Of a stretch of 64,000 nucleotides of DNA, positions 26,008 through 36,475 are shown in pieces. The stretch comes from Arthrobacter ruber. GTDB taxonomy: Bacteria; Actinomycetota; Actinomycetes; Actinomycetales; Micrococcaceae. Within the stretch, counting starts at the first letter, position 1. Every line of letters begins with the position of its first letter. Made by a program: the position numbers and the translations under genes. The stretch covers positions 1 to 64,000 of the forward strand of contig NZ_PPTH01000012.1 of assembly GCF_002954225.1 (NCBI RefSeq), written 5' to 3'. A model generated the notes under the pieces. It was not told where the DNA came from and did not search any database. It saw only the letters and a list, made by a program, of their open reading frames with translations.

Positions 26008-27993
26008 GGCCAGGGCCTGGTGCGCGCGGGCGGCCTCGAGCCAGCGGAGGGTCTCCTCGCGCAGTTCGTCCGGTGCCACGACGGCCGCGGACCCGCCGAG
26101 GCCGGCGACGAGGCCGGGGATCCACGCACTCGAGGCGACCTTCAGTCGGGCAGCGAGCCGGTCCTCGCCGAGTTCCTGCACGGCGTCCGCGTTGTACTGG
26201 GCTGCGATCCAACGGGCCCGGGGCTCCAGCAGGAGCGTGACGGCCTGATCGGTGGTGCCGGAACGGTAGGGCAGGGCGGTCTGCCGGTCCCGGGCGAGGG
26301 ACTCCTCGTCCACGAGCGCGGTGGCGGGCTGGTCCGTGAGCGTGGCGGTCTGGATGCGGTCGAGCCGGAAGTTGCGCAGGCCGTCGGAGTCCACGCTCCA
26401 TGCCTCCAGGTACCAGGTGTCCTGGTGCAGGAAGATCCGGATGGGCTCGACCAGACGGTGCGTGATCTCGTCGCGCGTCGGCACGAAGTAATCGACTGCC
26501 ACCCGCACCCGGGAGTGCAGGGCTGCCTGCAGCACCTCGAGCGTCGGGTCGATGTCGTCCTCCGTCAGCTTGGTGGCCACGGCGGTGCCGATGCGGGCGG
26601 CGTCCCCCGTGGCGGCCGTCAGCTTCGTCTGGGCGCTGACGATCGCCTCGTTGTTCCTCATGCCGGGCAGCTCCCGCAGGGCCTGCAGCCCGACGATCAG
26701 GGAGCATGCCTCGTCCATGCTCAGCTTCACGGGCTCCGCGAGGTCGCGCGCGTTCGTCAGGTAGATCCGGCCGTCCTCGATGTTCACGTCCATCAGGCCG
26801 TCGGGGTAGTGCCGCGGGCCGCTCACGAACAGCAGGTCCAGGTCCTTGGTCAGCTGGCTCTCACTGATGTCGAACTTGGCCGCCGTCTCCTCCACCTCGG
26901 CCCCGGGGTGCGCGAGGAGGTACGGCACGAGGTCGAGCAGGCGCAGCAGGTGGTCCTGCGCGGAGGACTTCCGCCGCGGCGCCTGCCGCACCCCCTTGGG
27001 GAACTCGAGCCCGCGCGGTGCCGCCACCGCGGCGTCGTACGCGCCCTCCAGAAGCCGTCCGACCTCCGCTGCCAGCTCCTGCGGATCCTCGACGCGGGCG
27101 TTGACCCCCAGTCCGGCCACGGTCGCCGCCATGGGGCTCGACGCCGCGTACGGCACGCGCAGGATGTCCCACTCCTCCCCCGTCTGGAGGACCTCCGTCT
27201 CCTTGCGGACCCTGAGGACCTGGCAGGAGCCGGGCCGGACGGCGACGACGGCGACACGGTCGGGCTCCCTGCGGGACAGGGAGGAGAGCGTCTGGTTCAT
27301 GTCGAAGGACGCAGGTACCTCGAAGGTGCCCTCCAGCACCACGGGCTCGCCGGTCATCCGGGAGAGCCGGAAGAAGCGCTCGGCCTGGCGGGTGGTGTCG
27401 TAGCCCACCACGTACCAGTGGCCGAAGCGGGCCCCCATGCCCCACGGGTGCACGGTCCTCAGCTCCTCGCGGCCCGTGCTGGCGGCCCGGTACGGGAAGC
27501 GCAGGGGTGCGCGGGAGGTGAGCGCCTGCCAGACGATGTCCCAATAGGGGGCGTCCGTGGTGATCCGGGGCTGGATGAGGGGCGTGAGCTCGATCCCGCC
27601 GTCGGTACTCCGCGAGCTCAGCTTCCTCAGGGCACGGGAGGCCGCGGAGTCGAGGGAGCCCTGGTCCCAGACGCCCGCGGCCAGGTTCAGCACGGCGTAT
27701 TCCTCGGGCTGGAACGTGACGCCGCCCAGACGGTAGTCCTCGGCGCTGATGCGGTACCGCTGCACCGTGTTGTCGTTGTCGAACAGGGTGTCCTCGCTGA
27801 AGGACTCCAGCGGGATGCCCTGCTCGCGCAGCGCCGCCTTGTCCCGGTCGAAGAGCTTCTCGCGGGCCGCTGCGGACGTCGCCTCGCGGTACAGGTCGAT
27901 CTCCTCGAACAACTCCTCCTTCGTGAATCCGCGGCGGCTCGAGAGGAGCATGATCACGAGGGTGAGGAGGCGTTCGGTACGTTTTGCGGACAC
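26005..27993 (-). CDS. pafBC: PafBC, fused WYL-domain DNA-damage transcription activator
   Basis: A 662-residue protein equal to mycobacterial PafB plus PafC in one chain. Each half (about 1-325 and 340-662) has a winged-helix domain (for example RLLTLVIMLLSSRRGFTKEEL), a WYL domain and a C-terminal WCX extension. PafBC activates the LexA-independent DNA-damage response in mycobacteria, and a natural fusion has been described in Arthrobacter. In mycobacteria the separate genes follow pafA; here two FKBP genes lie between. The GTG start is 6 bases after TAGGGT. Confidence 0.93.
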   Translation of the reverse strand: MSAKRTERLLTLVIMLLSSRRGFTKEELFEEIDLYREATSAAAREKLFDRDKAALREQGIPLESFSEDTLFDNDNTVQRYRISAEDYRLGGVTFQPEEYAVLNLAAGVWDQGSLDSAASRALRKLSSRSTDGGIELTPLIQPRITTDAPYWDIVWQALTSRAPLRFPYRAASTGREELRTVHPWGMGARFGHWYVVGYDTTRQAERFFRLSRMTGEPVVLEGTFEVPASFDMNQTLSSLSRREPDRVAVVAVRPGSCQVLRVRKETEVLQTGEEWDILRVPYAASSPMAATVAGLGVNARVEDPQELAAEVGRLLEGAYDAAVAAPRGLEFPKGVRQAPRRKSSAQDHLLRLLDLVPYLLAHPGAEVEETAAKFDISESQLTKDLDLLFVSGPRHYPDGLMDVNIEDGRIYLTNARDLAEPVKLSMDEACSLIVGLQALRELPGMRNNEAIVSAQTKLTAATGDAARIGTAVATKLTEDDIDPTLEVLQAALHSRVRVAVDYFVPTRDEITHRLVEPIRIFLHQDTWYLEAWSVDSDGLRNFRLDRIQTATLTDQPATALVDEESLARDRQTALPYRSGTTDQAVTLLLEPRARWIAAQYNADAVQELGEDRLAARLKVASSAWIPGLVAGLGGSAAVVAPDELREETLRWLEAARAHQALA

Positions 27994-27999
27994 GGGGAA

Positions 28000-28005
28000 A
28001 CCCTA
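28000..28005 (-). promoter_or_regulatory. -10 element TAGGGT, leaderless start of pafBC
   Basis: TAGGGT on the minus strand ends 6 bases before the GTG at 27993. pafBC is also insulated from the upstream FKBP gene by a hairpin. Confidence 0.55.
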
Positions 28006-28021
28006 CCTTCACTGGAAGCGG

Positions 28022-28065
28022 CAGGAGGGACGCAGGCCAACCGGGGTTGACCTGCGTCCCTCCTG
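28022..28065 (-). terminator. Hairpin between the FKBP gene and pafBC
   Basis: A 15-bp perfect stem (28022-28036 with 28051-28065) closes a 14-base loop that can pair further. It lies after the FKBP gene on the minus strand, without a T tract, and suggests that pafBC is transcribed separately. Confidence 0.65.
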
Positions 28066-28098
28066 GACGGTGCTACTGTGCGATCCTGCTCGACGGTG

Positions 28099-28124
28099 CT
28101 GATCGACGATGCTGATCGACGATG
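28099..28124. repeat. Two tandem copies of a 13-bp unit
   Basis: CTGATCGACGATG occurs twice without a gap, in the spacer between the FKBP stop codon and the hairpin. A partial third copy precedes it. No function is evident. Confidence 0.6.
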
Positions 28125-28159
28125 CTGCCGGACCGCCGGGTCGAACGCCCGGGCCGCGG

Positions 28160-28555
28160 CTAGCGGACCGCGAGCAGGTCCACGACGAAGATGAGCGCCT
28201 CGTTCGGTCCGATGGCCGACCCGGCACCGCTCGGCCCGTAGGCCAGGTGCGACGGGATCTCGAGGCGGCGTCGCCCGCCGACCTTCATGCCGAGCAGGCC
28301 CTGGTCCCAGCCCTGGATGACCTGGCCCACGCCGACGCGGAAATCGAGCGGGGCTCCGCGGTTCCAGGAGGCGTCGAACTCCTCGCCCGTCGAGAATGCG
28401 ACCCCTACATAGTGCGTGGAGACGGTGTTGCCTGCCTTCGCCTCGTCACCGGTTCCCTCGATGATGTCCTCGATGACGAGGTCGGTGGGTACCGCGTGGT
28501 CGGGGAAGTCGATCTCGGGCTTCTGCCGGTCGAAGCTGCGCTGTCCGAAGGACAT
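28160..28555 (-). CDS. FKBP-type peptidyl-prolyl cis-trans isomerase, cytoplasmic
   Basis: A 131-residue single-domain FKBP that speeds proline isomerisation in protein folding. The fold is complete: VIEDIIEGTGDEAKAGNTVSTHYVG, FDASWNRGAPLDFRVGVGQVIQGWDQGLLGMKVGGRRRLEIP and LAYGPSGAGSAIGPNEALIFVVDLL. Active-site residues Tyr, Asp, Phe, Val, Ile and Trp can be seen. No signal peptide is present. The ATG at 28555 has GAAAGGA 6 bases upstream. It follows the lipoprotein FKBP gene by 65 bases. Confidence 0.93.
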   Translation of the reverse strand: MSFGQRSFDRQKPEIDFPDHAVPTDLVIEDIIEGTGDEAKAGNTVSTHYVGVAFSTGEEFDASWNRGAPLDFRVGVGQVIQGWDQGLLGMKVGGRRRLEIPSHLAYGPSGAGSAIGPNEALIFVVDLLAVR

Positions 28556-28620
28556 GGTTTTCCTTTCGTCGGAGGATGGGGATACGGAAGGGAGGGAACG
28601 TACGTCTGGGACGGCCCGGA

Positions 28621-29565
28621 CTACTGGGCGGCTTCCTTGCCGGTGATCTCGACGTAGAACACGAGCGTGCCGGAGGGCTGGCCCTGGGTCGCGTTGGGGT
28701 AGGCCCACGGCTCGGGGATGACGAGCAGGACCTTGGAGCCGACCTTCTGGCCGGTGAGGCCCTTCGTCCAGCCGGTGATGACGCCGGTCAGAGGGAAGGT
28801 CGCGGGCTCGCCGCGGTCGAAGCTCGAGTCGAACTTCTCGCCGTCGTAGGTCCAGCCGGTGTAGTTCGCCGTGATGGTGTCGGCCTCGGCGAGCACCTCG
28901 CCGTCGCCCTCCTCGAGCACCTTCACGACGAGGTCGTCGGAGGGCTCGTTCTCGGGGATGGTGACCTCGGGGGCTCCGTTCTCACCGAAGGTGAAGGTGG
29001 GCAGCCGGCCCTCGTCGTCGAGCTTCTTGACGTCCTCGGGAGAGAGGACCGCGGGCTCGGGCGGGGGCTGCTCGGAGGAGATGACCTTGAGCACGAGGAT
29101 CTGCTTCGGGTTCTCGGGTGCACCCTCGGGCGCACCCTCCGGGGCCTCGGGGGCGGGGGCGGCGAAGGCGACCTGCGAGCCGACCTTCGTGCCGATGAGG
29201 ACCTCGTAGAGTTCGGGGAACTGGCCCTTGAAGCTCTCATCCATGGGGAGCACCTGGGGCTCACCCTGGCTGTACGTGTCCCCGAGGACGGCGCCGTCCT
29301 CGGCGTTGAGCGCCACGAGCTGCACGCGGATCTGCTCGCCCTCGTTGATCTCGGCTCCTTCGCCCTCGGCCACCGTCTTGGCGGCGGCGGCGCTGGTGTC
29401 CAGCGGCGACTCGAACTCGACCGTCGGTGCTTCCTCGTCGGACCCGCCGCTCACCTTGACCGTGTCGAAGATCTCGGCGGCGCCCGCCGATTTCCCCGTC
29501 GAGGTACCGCCGCATGCTGTCAGCAACAGCAGCAGGGGAAGGAGGATCGCTAGTACTTTTCGCAC
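28621..29565 (-). CDS. FKBP-type peptidyl-prolyl isomerase lipoprotein
   Basis: A 314-residue exported protein with a lipoprotein signal (LLPLLLLLTACGG, Cys near residue 18). The C-terminal domain (about 205-314) is a typical FKBP (VLEEGDGEVLAEADTITANYTG, SFDRGEPATFPL, VITGWTKGL). The middle region (about 60-180) looks like a degenerate second FKBP domain, with an Ala/Pro/Glu-rich insert. It probably assists folding outside the membrane. It sits between pafA and the cytoplasmic FKBP gene, an arrangement I know from related actinobacteria. Confidence 0.9.
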   Translation of the reverse strand: MRKVLAILLPLLLLLTACGGTSTGKSAGAAEIFDTVKVSGGSDEEAPTVEFESPLDTSAAAAKTVAEGEGAEINEGEQIRVQLVALNAEDGAVLGDTYSQGEPQVLPMDESFKGQFPELYEVLIGTKVGSQVAFAAPAPEAPEGAPEGAPENPKQILVLKVISSEQPPPEPAVLSPEDVKKLDDEGRLPTFTFGENGAPEVTIPENEPSDDLVVKVLEEGDGEVLAEADTITANYTGWTYDGEKFDSSFDRGEPATFPLTGVITGWTKGLTGQKVGSKVLLVIPEPWAYPNATQGQPSGTLVFYVEITGKEAAQ

Positions 29566-29707
29566 AGAACCACTTTCAGATCGATGTTCAGGTCACGCCG
29601 CCCGCGGACCAAAGGCCCCGACCAGCCTAACGGCTCGGGCTGGGCGCTTTCTCCTCCGGACCCGCTGTTGACGGCCGATCACCCGTCGCGGTGCTGCGTG
29701 CGCGGCA

Positions 29708-31069
29708 TCACAGTTGCTGCAGGAGTGCCTCGACGCGCTCGTCGACGGAGGTGAACGGGTCCTTGCAGAGGATGGTCTGCTGTGCGCGGTCGTTGAGCTT
29801 CAGGTGCACCCAGTCCACCGTGTAGTCGCGGTTGGCCTCCTTCGCCCGGCGGACGAATTCGCCGCGGAGCCTGGCACGCGTGGTCTGCGGCGGCACGTCC
29901 ACCGCCTCCTTGACGGCGGTGTCGTCCACCACCCGGGCGGTCTCCCCGTGGGACTGGAGCAGGAAGAACAGGCCGCGGGACCGCGAGATGTCGTGATATG
30001 TGAGATCGAGCTGGGCCGCCCTGGCGGAGTCGAGGTCCTCCCCCGAGCGCTCCAGGTAGCGGTCTATCAGCTTCTTCTTGATCGCCCAGTCCACCTCCCT
30101 GTCGATGCGGCCGGTGTCCCCCGTCTCCACGGCGTCGAGCACCCGCTCCCACAGGTCCAGGATGGTCGGCACGTGCTGATTGTGCGCGCCGTGCCGGTCC
30201 ACGAACCCCGTCAGGCGGTCCAGGTACTCCCGCTGCATCTCCAGCGCGGTCATGTGCCGGCCGTTCGCGAGCTTCAGCAGGTGCCGGCCCGTGAGGTCGT
30301 GGGAGATCTCGCGGATGCTCCGGATGGGGTTCTCCAGCCGGAAGTCGCGCATCATCTCCCCTGCCTCGACCATGCGCAGCAGCAGGTCGACGGAGCCGAC
30401 CTTGAGCAGCATCGTGGTCTCGGACATGTTCGAGTCGCCGGCGATCACGTGGAGGCGGCGGTAGTGCTCGGCGTCGGCATGCGGTTCGTCGCGCGTGTTG
30501 ATGATCGGGCGGGAGCGGGTCGTGGCCGAGGAGATACCCTCCCATAGGTGGTCCGCGCGCTGCGAGAACGCGTAGAGGGAACCGGTCTGCGTCTTCAGGA
30601 CCTTGCCGGCACCGACGAGCAGCTGCCGCGTCACGAGGAACGGGATGAGGATGTCCGCGAGCCGTGCGAACTCCAGCTTGCGCGGGATGAGGTAGTTCTC
30701 GTGGCTGCCGTAGGAGTTGCCCGCGGAATCGGTGTTGTTCTTGAAGAGGTAGATCTTGCCGTCGTAACCCTCCTGCGCCAGCTTGCGCTGCGCCTCGGAG
30801 ACGAGGTCCTCCAGGATCAGTTCGCCGGCGCGGTCGTGGGCGACGAGCTGGGCGAGGTCGTCGCACTCCGCGGTGGCGTACTCGGGGTGGGAGCCGACGT
30901 CGAGGTAGAGGCGTGACCCGTTGGTGAGGAAGACGTTGGAGGACCGGCCCCAGCTGACGACCTTGCGGAAGAGGTACCGGGCCACCTCCTCGGGAGACAG
31001 CGGACGCGAGTTGGGGCCCGAGTAGGAGATCCCGAACTCGGTCTCGACCCCGAAGATCCGCCGGTCCAT
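29708..31069 (-). CDS. pafA: Pup ligase PafA
   Basis: A 453-residue enzyme that joins the C-terminal Glu of Pup to lysines of target proteins using ATP. The N-terminus [13 protein letters not shown] carries the metal- and ATP-binding Glu residues. [14 protein letters not shown] contains the catalytic Asp, and [13 protein letters not shown] and [13 protein letters not shown] line the active site as in glutamine-synthetase-like ligases. The length matches the family. Its start codon overlaps the prcA stop codon (TGATG), so it is translated with the proteasome genes. Confidence 0.97.
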   Translation of the reverse strand: MDRRIFGVETEFGISYSGPNSRPLSPEEVARYLFRKVVSWGRSSNVFLTNGSRLYLDVGSHPEYATAECDDLAQLVAHDRAGELILEDLVSEAQRKLAQEGYDGKIYLFKNNTDSAGNSYGSHENYLIPRKLEFARLADILIPFLVTRQLLVGAGKVLKTQTGSLYAFSQRADHLWEGISSATTRSRPIINTRDEPHADAEHYRRLHVIAGDSNMSETTMLLKVGSVDLLLRMVEAGEMMRDFRLENPIRSIREISHDLTGRHLLKLANGRHMTALEMQREYLDRLTGFVDRHGAHNQHVPTILDLWERVLDAVETGDTGRIDREVDWAIKKKLIDRYLERSGEDLDSARAAQLDLTYHDISRSRGLFFLLQSHGETARVVDDTAVKEAVDVPPQTTRARLRGEFVRRAKEANRDYTVDWVHLKLNDRAQQTILCKDPFTSVDERVEALLQQL

Positions 31070-31809
31070 CAGGTGTCCTGTCCGTCCTGCGCCAGGAGGG
31101 CCTCGAGCTCGGGGCCCCCGATGCGGCGGAAGGCGCGGCGGGTCCCCCGCAGCGTGTCGGGGTCGCGTTCGAGGAAGGCGACCTCGAGGACGGTCGGATC
31201 GAGGGGCTGGACTGTGTCCGCCGGTGTGCCGGGCGACGCGGCGTCGTTCCGCAGGGCACGCGCGGCGGCGCGGACGGCGTCGGTGAGGCCGAGATCGGTG
31301 GACCAGGCACCGCGCAGGGCCTCGATGACGACGTCGGCGGCACCGCCCATGACCACGAAGCCCGACTCGTCGGCGATCGAGCCGTCGAACGTCAGCCGGT
31401 AGAGGTGGTCGGCCTCCTGGGTGCGGCCCACCTCGGCCACCACGAGTTCCACCTCGAAGGGCTTGCTCTCGGCGGTGAACACGGCGCCCAGGCTCTGTGC
31501 GTAGACGCTGGCGAGCCCCCGGGCCGTGACGTCCTCCCGGGCGTAGGAGTAGCCGCGCACGTCCGCGTAGCGCACCCCCGCCTGCCGGAGGCTCTCGAAC
31601 TCGTTGTACTTGCCGACGGCTGCGAAGGCGATGCGATCGTAGATCTCGCCCAGCTTGTGCAGCGAGGGCGAGGGATTCTCGGCAACGAGGGCGATGCCGT
31701 CGTAGCAGCTCATCACCACCACCGACCTGCCCCGCCCGATGCCCTTCCGCGCAAAATCCGCGCGGTCCTTCATCAGCTGCTCGGGGGACACGTAGAACTG
31801 CTGGGTCAC
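31069..31809 (-). CDS. prcA: Proteasome alpha subunit PrcA
   Basis: A 246-residue structural subunit that forms the outer rings of the 20S proteasome and its entry gate. The N-terminus ([22 protein letters not shown]) is the gating and H0-helix region. [19 protein letters not shown] and [23 protein letters not shown] are standard alpha-subunit text. The GTG at 31809 has GGAGG 7 bases upstream and lies 2 bases after the prcB stop codon. Confidence 0.96.
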   Translation of the reverse strand: MTQQFYVSPEQLMKDRADFARKGIGRGRSVVVMSCYDGIALVAENPSPSLHKLGEIYDRIAFAAVGKYNEFESLRQAGVRYADVRGYSYAREDVTARGLASVYAQSLGAVFTAESKPFEVELVVAEVGRTQEADHLYRLTFDGSIADESGFVVMGGAADVVIEALRGAWSTDLGLTDAVRAAARALRNDAASPGTPADTVQPLDPTVLEVAFLERDPDTLRGTRRAFRRIGGPELEALLAQDGQDT

Positions 31810-31811
31810 CG

Positions 31812-32639
31812 CTAGGCCTCCCTGCCGGCCGCGGAGCGGGCATCGATGACCGAGCGCGAGGCGGCCTCGAGGTCGCGCTCCGGGATGCGGCGGGCACCTG
31901 CCGCGTCGACGACGTAGACCACGGGCCACAGCGAGCGCACGGCGTCAGGTCCGCCCGTCGCGGAGTCGTCGTCCGCGGCGTCGTAGAGGGCCTCCACGGC
32001 GACGCGCACCGCCGACGCCTCGTCCAGGCGCGGGTTCCACAGCTTCTTGAGCGCTCCCCGGGCGAAGACCGACCCGGAGCCGATCGAGTGGTGCTCGTGC
32101 TCCTCGTACCGTCCGCCCGTCACGTCGAAGGAGAACAGCCGTCCGGTGTGGCGGTCGGCGTCGAACCCGGCGAAGAGCGGGACGACGGCGAGTCCCTGCA
32201 TGGCCATCGGGAGGTTCTGCCGGACCATCGCGGCGAGCCGGTTGGCCTTGCCGTCGAGGCTCATCATGGTGGCCTCGATCTTCTCGTAGTGCTCGAGCTC
32301 CACCTGGAACAGGCGGGCGAGGTCCACCCCGATCCCGGCGCTGCCGGCGATGCCGAGGACGGAGTAGTGGTCGGCGCGGAAGACTTTCTCGATGTGGCGG
32401 CTCGCGATGACGTTGCCCATCGTGGCGCGCCGGTCACCGGCCATGAGGACCCCGCCGGGGAAGCTCAGGGAGACGATCGTGGTGGCGTGAGGGGCCAGGT
32501 GGGCGGCGTCCGCCGCCGGGCTCACCGGACCGAGCGTCCGGTTGGACGGCAGCAGTGCGGGGTGGTGCACACCGAGATAGTCGGCGAACGAGGTCGAGGC
32601 GGCGCGGGGAACCGTTGCTGCTGCTTCGTCCGGGAGCAT
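31812..32639 (-). CDS. prcB: Proteasome beta subunit PrcB
   Basis: A 275-residue precursor of the catalytic subunit. The mature enzyme should begin at Thr53 ([11 protein letters not shown]), whose hydroxyl is the nucleophile, after removal of a 52-residue propeptide. The residue before it is Ala (HATTIV), whereas mycobacterial PrcB has Gly (HGTTIV). Other family text includes [19 protein letters not shown] and [20 protein letters not shown]. The start lies 3 bases after the pup stop codon. Confidence 0.96.
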   Translation of the reverse strand: MLPDEAAATVPRAASTSFADYLGVHHPALLPSNRTLGPVSPAADAAHLAPHATTIVSLSFPGGVLMAGDRRATMGNVIASRHIEKVFRADHYSVLGIAGSAGIGVDLARLFQVELEHYEKIEATMMSLDGKANRLAAMVRQNLPMAMQGLAVVPLFAGFDADRHTGRLFSFDVTGGRYEEHEHHSIGSGSVFARGALKKLWNPRLDEASAVRVAVEALYDAADDDSATGGPDAVRSLWPVVYVVDAAGARRIPERDLEAASRSVIDARSAAGREA

Positions 32640-32642
32640 CCG

Positions 32643-32846
32643 CTACTGGCCGCCCTTCTGCACGAATCCACGCACGAACTCCTCCGCGTTGGACTCGAGG
32701 ACGCCGTCGATCTCATCGAGGAGGTCGTCCACGCCCTGGGTCTGCGTGGAGTCCTGGGCCGCGGGGGCGGCGGGGCCGGGCTCGGGGATCTCCTCCTCCA
32801 CCTCGGAGGCCGATCCGCTGGTGTTCCTGCGGTCCTGCGTAGCCAT
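32643..32846 (-). CDS. pup: Prokaryotic ubiquitin-like protein Pup
   Basis: A 67-residue, mostly disordered, acidic protein attached to lysines to mark proteins for the proteasome. The C-terminal half (DDLLDEIDGVLESNAEEFVRGFVQKGGQ-like) contains the coiled region that binds Arc/Mpa. It ends in Gly-Gly-Gln, so Dop must deamidate the Gln to Glu before ligation. GGGGAG lies 4 bases before the ATG. Confidence 0.97.
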   Translation of the reverse strand: MATQDRRNTSGSASEVEEEIPEPGPAAPAAQDSTQTQGVDDLLDEIDGVLESNAEEFVRGFVQKGGQ

Positions 32847-32892
32847 TGGGCTCCCCTTCCGTGCATGCGTGATCCGATGTGGGATCAGGTTC

Positions 32893-34539
32893 CTATGGTG
32901 CCACGCGGCGATCGGGGCCGCTCAACAATCGGGCGAGGAAATCCTCTGCGTCGGCTGCTACGTCGAACAATTCGGCCGTCAGCGCCGCCGTTCCCCGCAA
33001 CGGCTCGCGGGTCTGGACGCGCTGCAGCCTGCGCTCCCCCGCGAGTTCGAAGATCAGCGAGTCCCAGCTCGCGCCCACCACGGCCGCCGGGTACTCGGCG
33101 ATGCAGCGGCCCCGGAAGTAGGCCCGCGTGTCCCTCGGCGGCTCGACGGCAGCGCGGGCCACGTCGGCGGGTGACACCAGCAGGTCGACGTCGTTGCGGC
33201 GTGCGAGGCGCTGGTAGATCCCCTTCTCCGGGCGCAGGTCCGCGTACTGCAGGTCGATCAGGGCCAGGCGGGGATCGGTCCAGGCGAGGCCGTCCCGCGC
33301 CCGGTACGCCTCCAGCACCTTCAGCTTGGCGATCCAGTCCACCTGGCGCGCGGCGTCCATCGGATCGCGGCGCAGCGTCGCCAGGAGTGACTGCCAGCGG
33401 TCGACGACGTCGCGCGTCTGCTCGTCGGCATCCGTGGGCAGGGCGGCGAGGACCGCCTCGCAGTACAGCTCCTGCAGGTCGAGACCGGTCAGGTCCCGGC
33501 CGTCGGTCAGGCGCACCGTGGCCCGCAGCGTCGGGTCATGGCTGATGGTGCGCAGCGCCTCCACCGGGTCCGCGAGGACCGGGACCGGTGCGAGGCCCTG
33601 CTCGATCAGCGAGAGCACCAGGGAGGTCGTCCCCACCTTCAGGTAGTTCGACACCTCGTTGAGGTTCGCGTCGCCGATGATGACGTGGAGCCGCCGGTAC
33701 TTCTCGGCGACGGCATGCGGCTCGTCCCGCGTGTTGATGATGGGACGCCGCACCGTGGTCTCGAGGCCGATCTCGTTCTCGAAGAAGTCCGCCCGCTGGC
33801 TCACCTGGAATCCGGGCGCCTGGTTGAGCGGACCGAGGCCCACGCGCCCGGCCCCGCAGATGATCTGGCGGGAGACGAAGAAGGGGATGAGCGCTTCGGC
33901 GAGCTTCGTGAAGGGGACGCTGCGGGGTACGAGGTAGTTCTCGTGGGCCCCGTAGGACACGCTCTTGCTGTCGGTGTTGTTCTTGTACAGGATGACGGGC
34001 GAGAAGCCGGGCATGGTCCCGATGCGCTGCATGGCGGTGACTGCGACGTGGTCGCCCGCCCGGTCCCACAGGACCGCGTCGAGGGGGTTGGTCACCTCCG
34101 GCGAGGAGTACTCGGGGTGGGCATGGTCGACATAAAGCCTCGCCCCGTTGTTGAGCACCAGGTTCATGAGCACGGCGGCGTCGACGGGCTCTCCGCGTTC
34201 GAGCGCGATCTGCTCGGCGGTCAGCTCGGCGGACTCGTCGGTCAGCTGGCTCGGGTGCGCGGCGGCGCGATCCATCCGGAAGCCGCGCGCGTCCGTCAGC
34301 GGGGTCTCGTCCGTGTAGTCCCACCGCGTCCCGGCGAGATTGCCGAGCCCCTCGCGCAGGGTCGCCGCGTACGCGTTGACCACCTGCGAGGACAGCAGCG
34401 TCGGATTCGCGGACGGCAGGGCGGGGGCGATGATCCCGTACTCGGTCTCGGTCCCCATGACCCGGTGGACGGAGATCCCCTCACCCACCCGGGGCAGCGT
34501 GTCCTCGGGCCCGGTCCCTCGTCCCCCGGTTCCGATCAC
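32893..34539 (-). CDS. dop: Pup deamidase/depupylase Dop
   Basis: A 548-residue relative of PafA that converts the Gln end of Pup to Glu and removes Pup from proteins. MGTETEYGI gives the nucleotide-binding Glu residues, [16 protein letters not shown] holds the catalytic Asp, and [19 protein letters not shown] is shared with PafA. The Dop-specific insert (about 80-115, with [22 protein letters not shown]) separates it from PafA. The ATG at 34539 overlaps the arc stop codon as ATGA; an internal ATG at residue 28 could also start the conserved part. Confidence 0.96.
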   Translation of the reverse strand: MIGTGGRGTGPEDTLPRVGEGISVHRVMGTETEYGIIAPALPSANPTLLSSQVVNAYAATLREGLGNLAGTRWDYTDETPLTDARGFRMDRAAAHPSQLTDESAELTAEQIALERGEPVDAAVLMNLVLNNGARLYVDHAHPEYSSPEVTNPLDAVLWDRAGDHVAVTAMQRIGTMPGFSPVILYKNNTDSKSVSYGAHENYLVPRSVPFTKLAEALIPFFVSRQIICGAGRVGLGPLNQAPGFQVSQRADFFENEIGLETTVRRPIINTRDEPHAVAEKYRRLHVIIGDANLNEVSNYLKVGTTSLVLSLIEQGLAPVPVLADPVEALRTISHDPTLRATVRLTDGRDLTGLDLQELYCEAVLAALPTDADEQTRDVVDRWQSLLATLRRDPMDAARQVDWIAKLKVLEAYRARDGLAWTDPRLALIDLQYADLRPEKGIYQRLARRNDVDLLVSPADVARAAVEPPRDTRAYFRGRCIAEYPAAVVGASWDSLIFELAGERRLQRVQTREPLRGTAALTAELFDVAADAEDFLARLLSGPDRRVAP

Positions 34540-36305
34540 AGATACTGGCCCGTATTCGCCGTCGTCTCGATGGACTTGCCGGGTTCCTGGCCGGCCTTGC
34601 CCTGCACGATGGTCCTGATGTAGGTGATGCGCTCGCCCTTCTTACCGGAGATGCGCGCCCAGTCGTCGGGGTTCGTGGTGTTCGGCATGTCCTCGTGCTC
34701 CCGGAACTCGTCCACCACGGCCCGCATGAGGTGCTCGATGCGCAGGCCCTTGCTGCCGTCGAGGAGGAGGTCCTTGATGGCGTACTTCTTGGCGCGGTCC
34801 ACCACGTTCTGGATCACGGCGCCGGAGTTGAAGTCCTTGAAGTACAGCATCTCGGTGTCCCCGTTGGCGTAGGTCACCTCGAGGTACTCGTTGGACTTGT
34901 CCGTCGAGTACATCTTCTCCACAGTTCGGCGGATCATCTCGGAGATGGTGGTCTGCGGATCATGCCCGTTCTCCGCGAGGTCGTCGGCATGCAGCGGCAG
35001 GTCGGCGGTGATGTACTTGGCGAAGATCTCGGCGGCGCCCTCGGCGTCGGGCCGCTGGATCTTGATCTTCACGTCCAGGCGGCCCGGCCGCAGGATCGCC
35101 GGATCGATCATGTCCTCGCGGTTCGAGGCGCCGATGACGATCACGTTCTCGAGCTTCTCCACGCCGTCGATCTCGCTCAGGAGCTGGGGCACGATGGTGG
35201 TCTCGACGTCGGAGGACACTCCTGTGCCTCGGGTGCGGAACAGCGAGTCCATCTCGTCGAAGAACACCACCACGGGGCTGCCGTCCGAGGCCTTCTCGCG
35301 GGCCCTGGCGAAGATGAGCCGGATGTGGCGCTCGGTCTCGCCCACGTACTTGTCCAGCAGTTCCGGGCCCTTGATGTTCAGGAAGTAGCTCCGGATCTGC
35401 TCCACGCCGGCCCGCTCCGCGGCGCGCGCCGCGAGGGAGTTGGCGACGGCTTTCGCGATGAGGGTCTTGCCGCACCCGGGAGGCCCGTAGAGCAGGATCC
35501 CCTTGGGCGGCTTGAGGCCGTGCTCCCGGTAGAGGTCCGGGTGCAGGAAGGGCAGCTCGACCGCGTCGCGGATCTGCTCGATCTGGGGGCCGAGCCCGCC
35601 GATGTCGCCGTAGGCGATGTCCGGGACCTCCTCGAGCACGAGGTTCTCCACCTCGCTGCGCGGCACCTTCTCGAGACCGTAGCCGGACTTCGTGTCGACG
35701 GCGAGCGCGTCTCCCACCCGGATCTGCTCGGCCCGCAACGGCCCGCTGAGCCTGATGACGCGTTCGTCGTCGGTGCGGCCCACCACGAGGGCACGATCGG
35801 CGCCCAGGAGCTCCTTGACCGTGACGATCTCTCCGGCTCGCTCGTAGCCGAGCGCCGCGACGACGGTGAGGGACTCGTTGAGCAGCACCTCCTGGCCCGG
35901 GGCGAGCTGGCGGACGTTGATCAGGGGGCTGACGGTGACGCGGAGCTTCCGCCCCGACTGCAGGATGTCCGCCGTGTCCTGCACGGTCGCCTCGGTGGTG
36001 GTCCCCGGTTCCGAGGGCCGCTTCGGGTTCACCTGCATCACGGTGGCGAAGCTGAAGGGTGCCGCGCCCTCCTTCTCGAGGGCGGCCTTGAGCCGTACGA
36101 TCTCCGTGCGGGCGGACTCGAGGGCCGAGACGAGCCTGCCGTTGTTCTGCGTGGCCGCGGCCAGCTGGCGGTCGATCGACCGCAGCTTGTCCCGCACCAC
36201 GTTCAGCTGGCGCTGGGCGACGGAGTGCTCGGCGGAGGGGCCGGCCGCAGGCGGGAGGGGCCCCCGCTGGTCAGCGCCGGGAGGGTAGTCGTCGGGTTCC
36301 GCCAT
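34536..36305 (-). CDS. arc: Proteasome-associated AAA ATPase Arc/Mpa
   Basis: A 589-residue ring ATPase that binds Pup and feeds tagged proteins to the proteasome. An N-terminal coiled coil (about 25-80) is followed by two OB folds and an AAA module with Walker A GPPGCGKT and Walker [12 protein letters not shown]. The C-terminus ends in GQYL, the tail that docks into PrcA pockets. I chose the ATG at 36305 because GAGGTGG lies about 9 bases before it; a GTG six codons earlier is the alternative. It heads the arc-dop-pup-prcB-prcA-pafA series. Confidence 0.96.
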   Translation of the reverse strand: MAEPDDYPPGADQRGPLPPAAGPSAEHSVAQRQLNVVRDKLRSIDRQLAAATQNNGRLVSALESARTEIVRLKAALEKEGAAPFSFATVMQVNPKRPSEPGTTTEATVQDTADILQSGRKLRVTVSPLINVRQLAPGQEVLLNESLTVVAALGYERAGEIVTVKELLGADRALVVGRTDDERVIRLSGPLRAEQIRVGDALAVDTKSGYGLEKVPRSEVENLVLEEVPDIAYGDIGGLGPQIEQIRDAVELPFLHPDLYREHGLKPPKGILLYGPPGCGKTLIAKAVANSLAARAAERAGVEQIRSYFLNIKGPELLDKYVGETERHIRLIFARAREKASDGSPVVVFFDEMDSLFRTRGTGVSSDVETTIVPQLLSEIDGVEKLENVIVIGASNREDMIDPAILRPGRLDVKIKIQRPDAEGAAEIFAKYITADLPLHADDLAENGHDPQTTISEMIRRTVEKMYSTDKSNEYLEVTYANGDTEMLYFKDFNSGAVIQNVVDRAKKYAIKDLLLDGSKGLRIEHLMRAVVDEFREHEDMPNTTNPDDWARISGKKGERITYIRTIVQGKAGQEPGKSIETTANTGQYL

Positions 36306-36347
36306 GTCGGTTCGCCACCTCACGTTCGAACTTTCAGCTGTCTTTCG

Positions 36348-36353
36348 ACCTTA
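36348..36353 (-). promoter_or_regulatory. -10 element TAAGGT upstream of arc
   Basis: TAAGGT on the minus strand lies about 43 bases before the arc ATG and could start the proteasome transcript with a short leader. No clear -35 was seen. Confidence 0.35.
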
Positions 36354-36475
36354 GCGCAGAGCCGCCTCCGCAGTGCGGCCTGTTCTGTCCGGTGTGGACC
36401 GCACGGGCTTGATGTGCAGTCGACACCGCTGGGTCAACGTGCGGCCCCGCCCACACGATCCACCGGCGGCGCCAC

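Noticed and set aside
36324-36331. GTTCGAAC palindrome before arc, resembling part of an SOS (LexA) box
   Set aside because: The actinobacterial SOS box needs two half-sites separated by four bases; this is a plain 8-bp palindrome.
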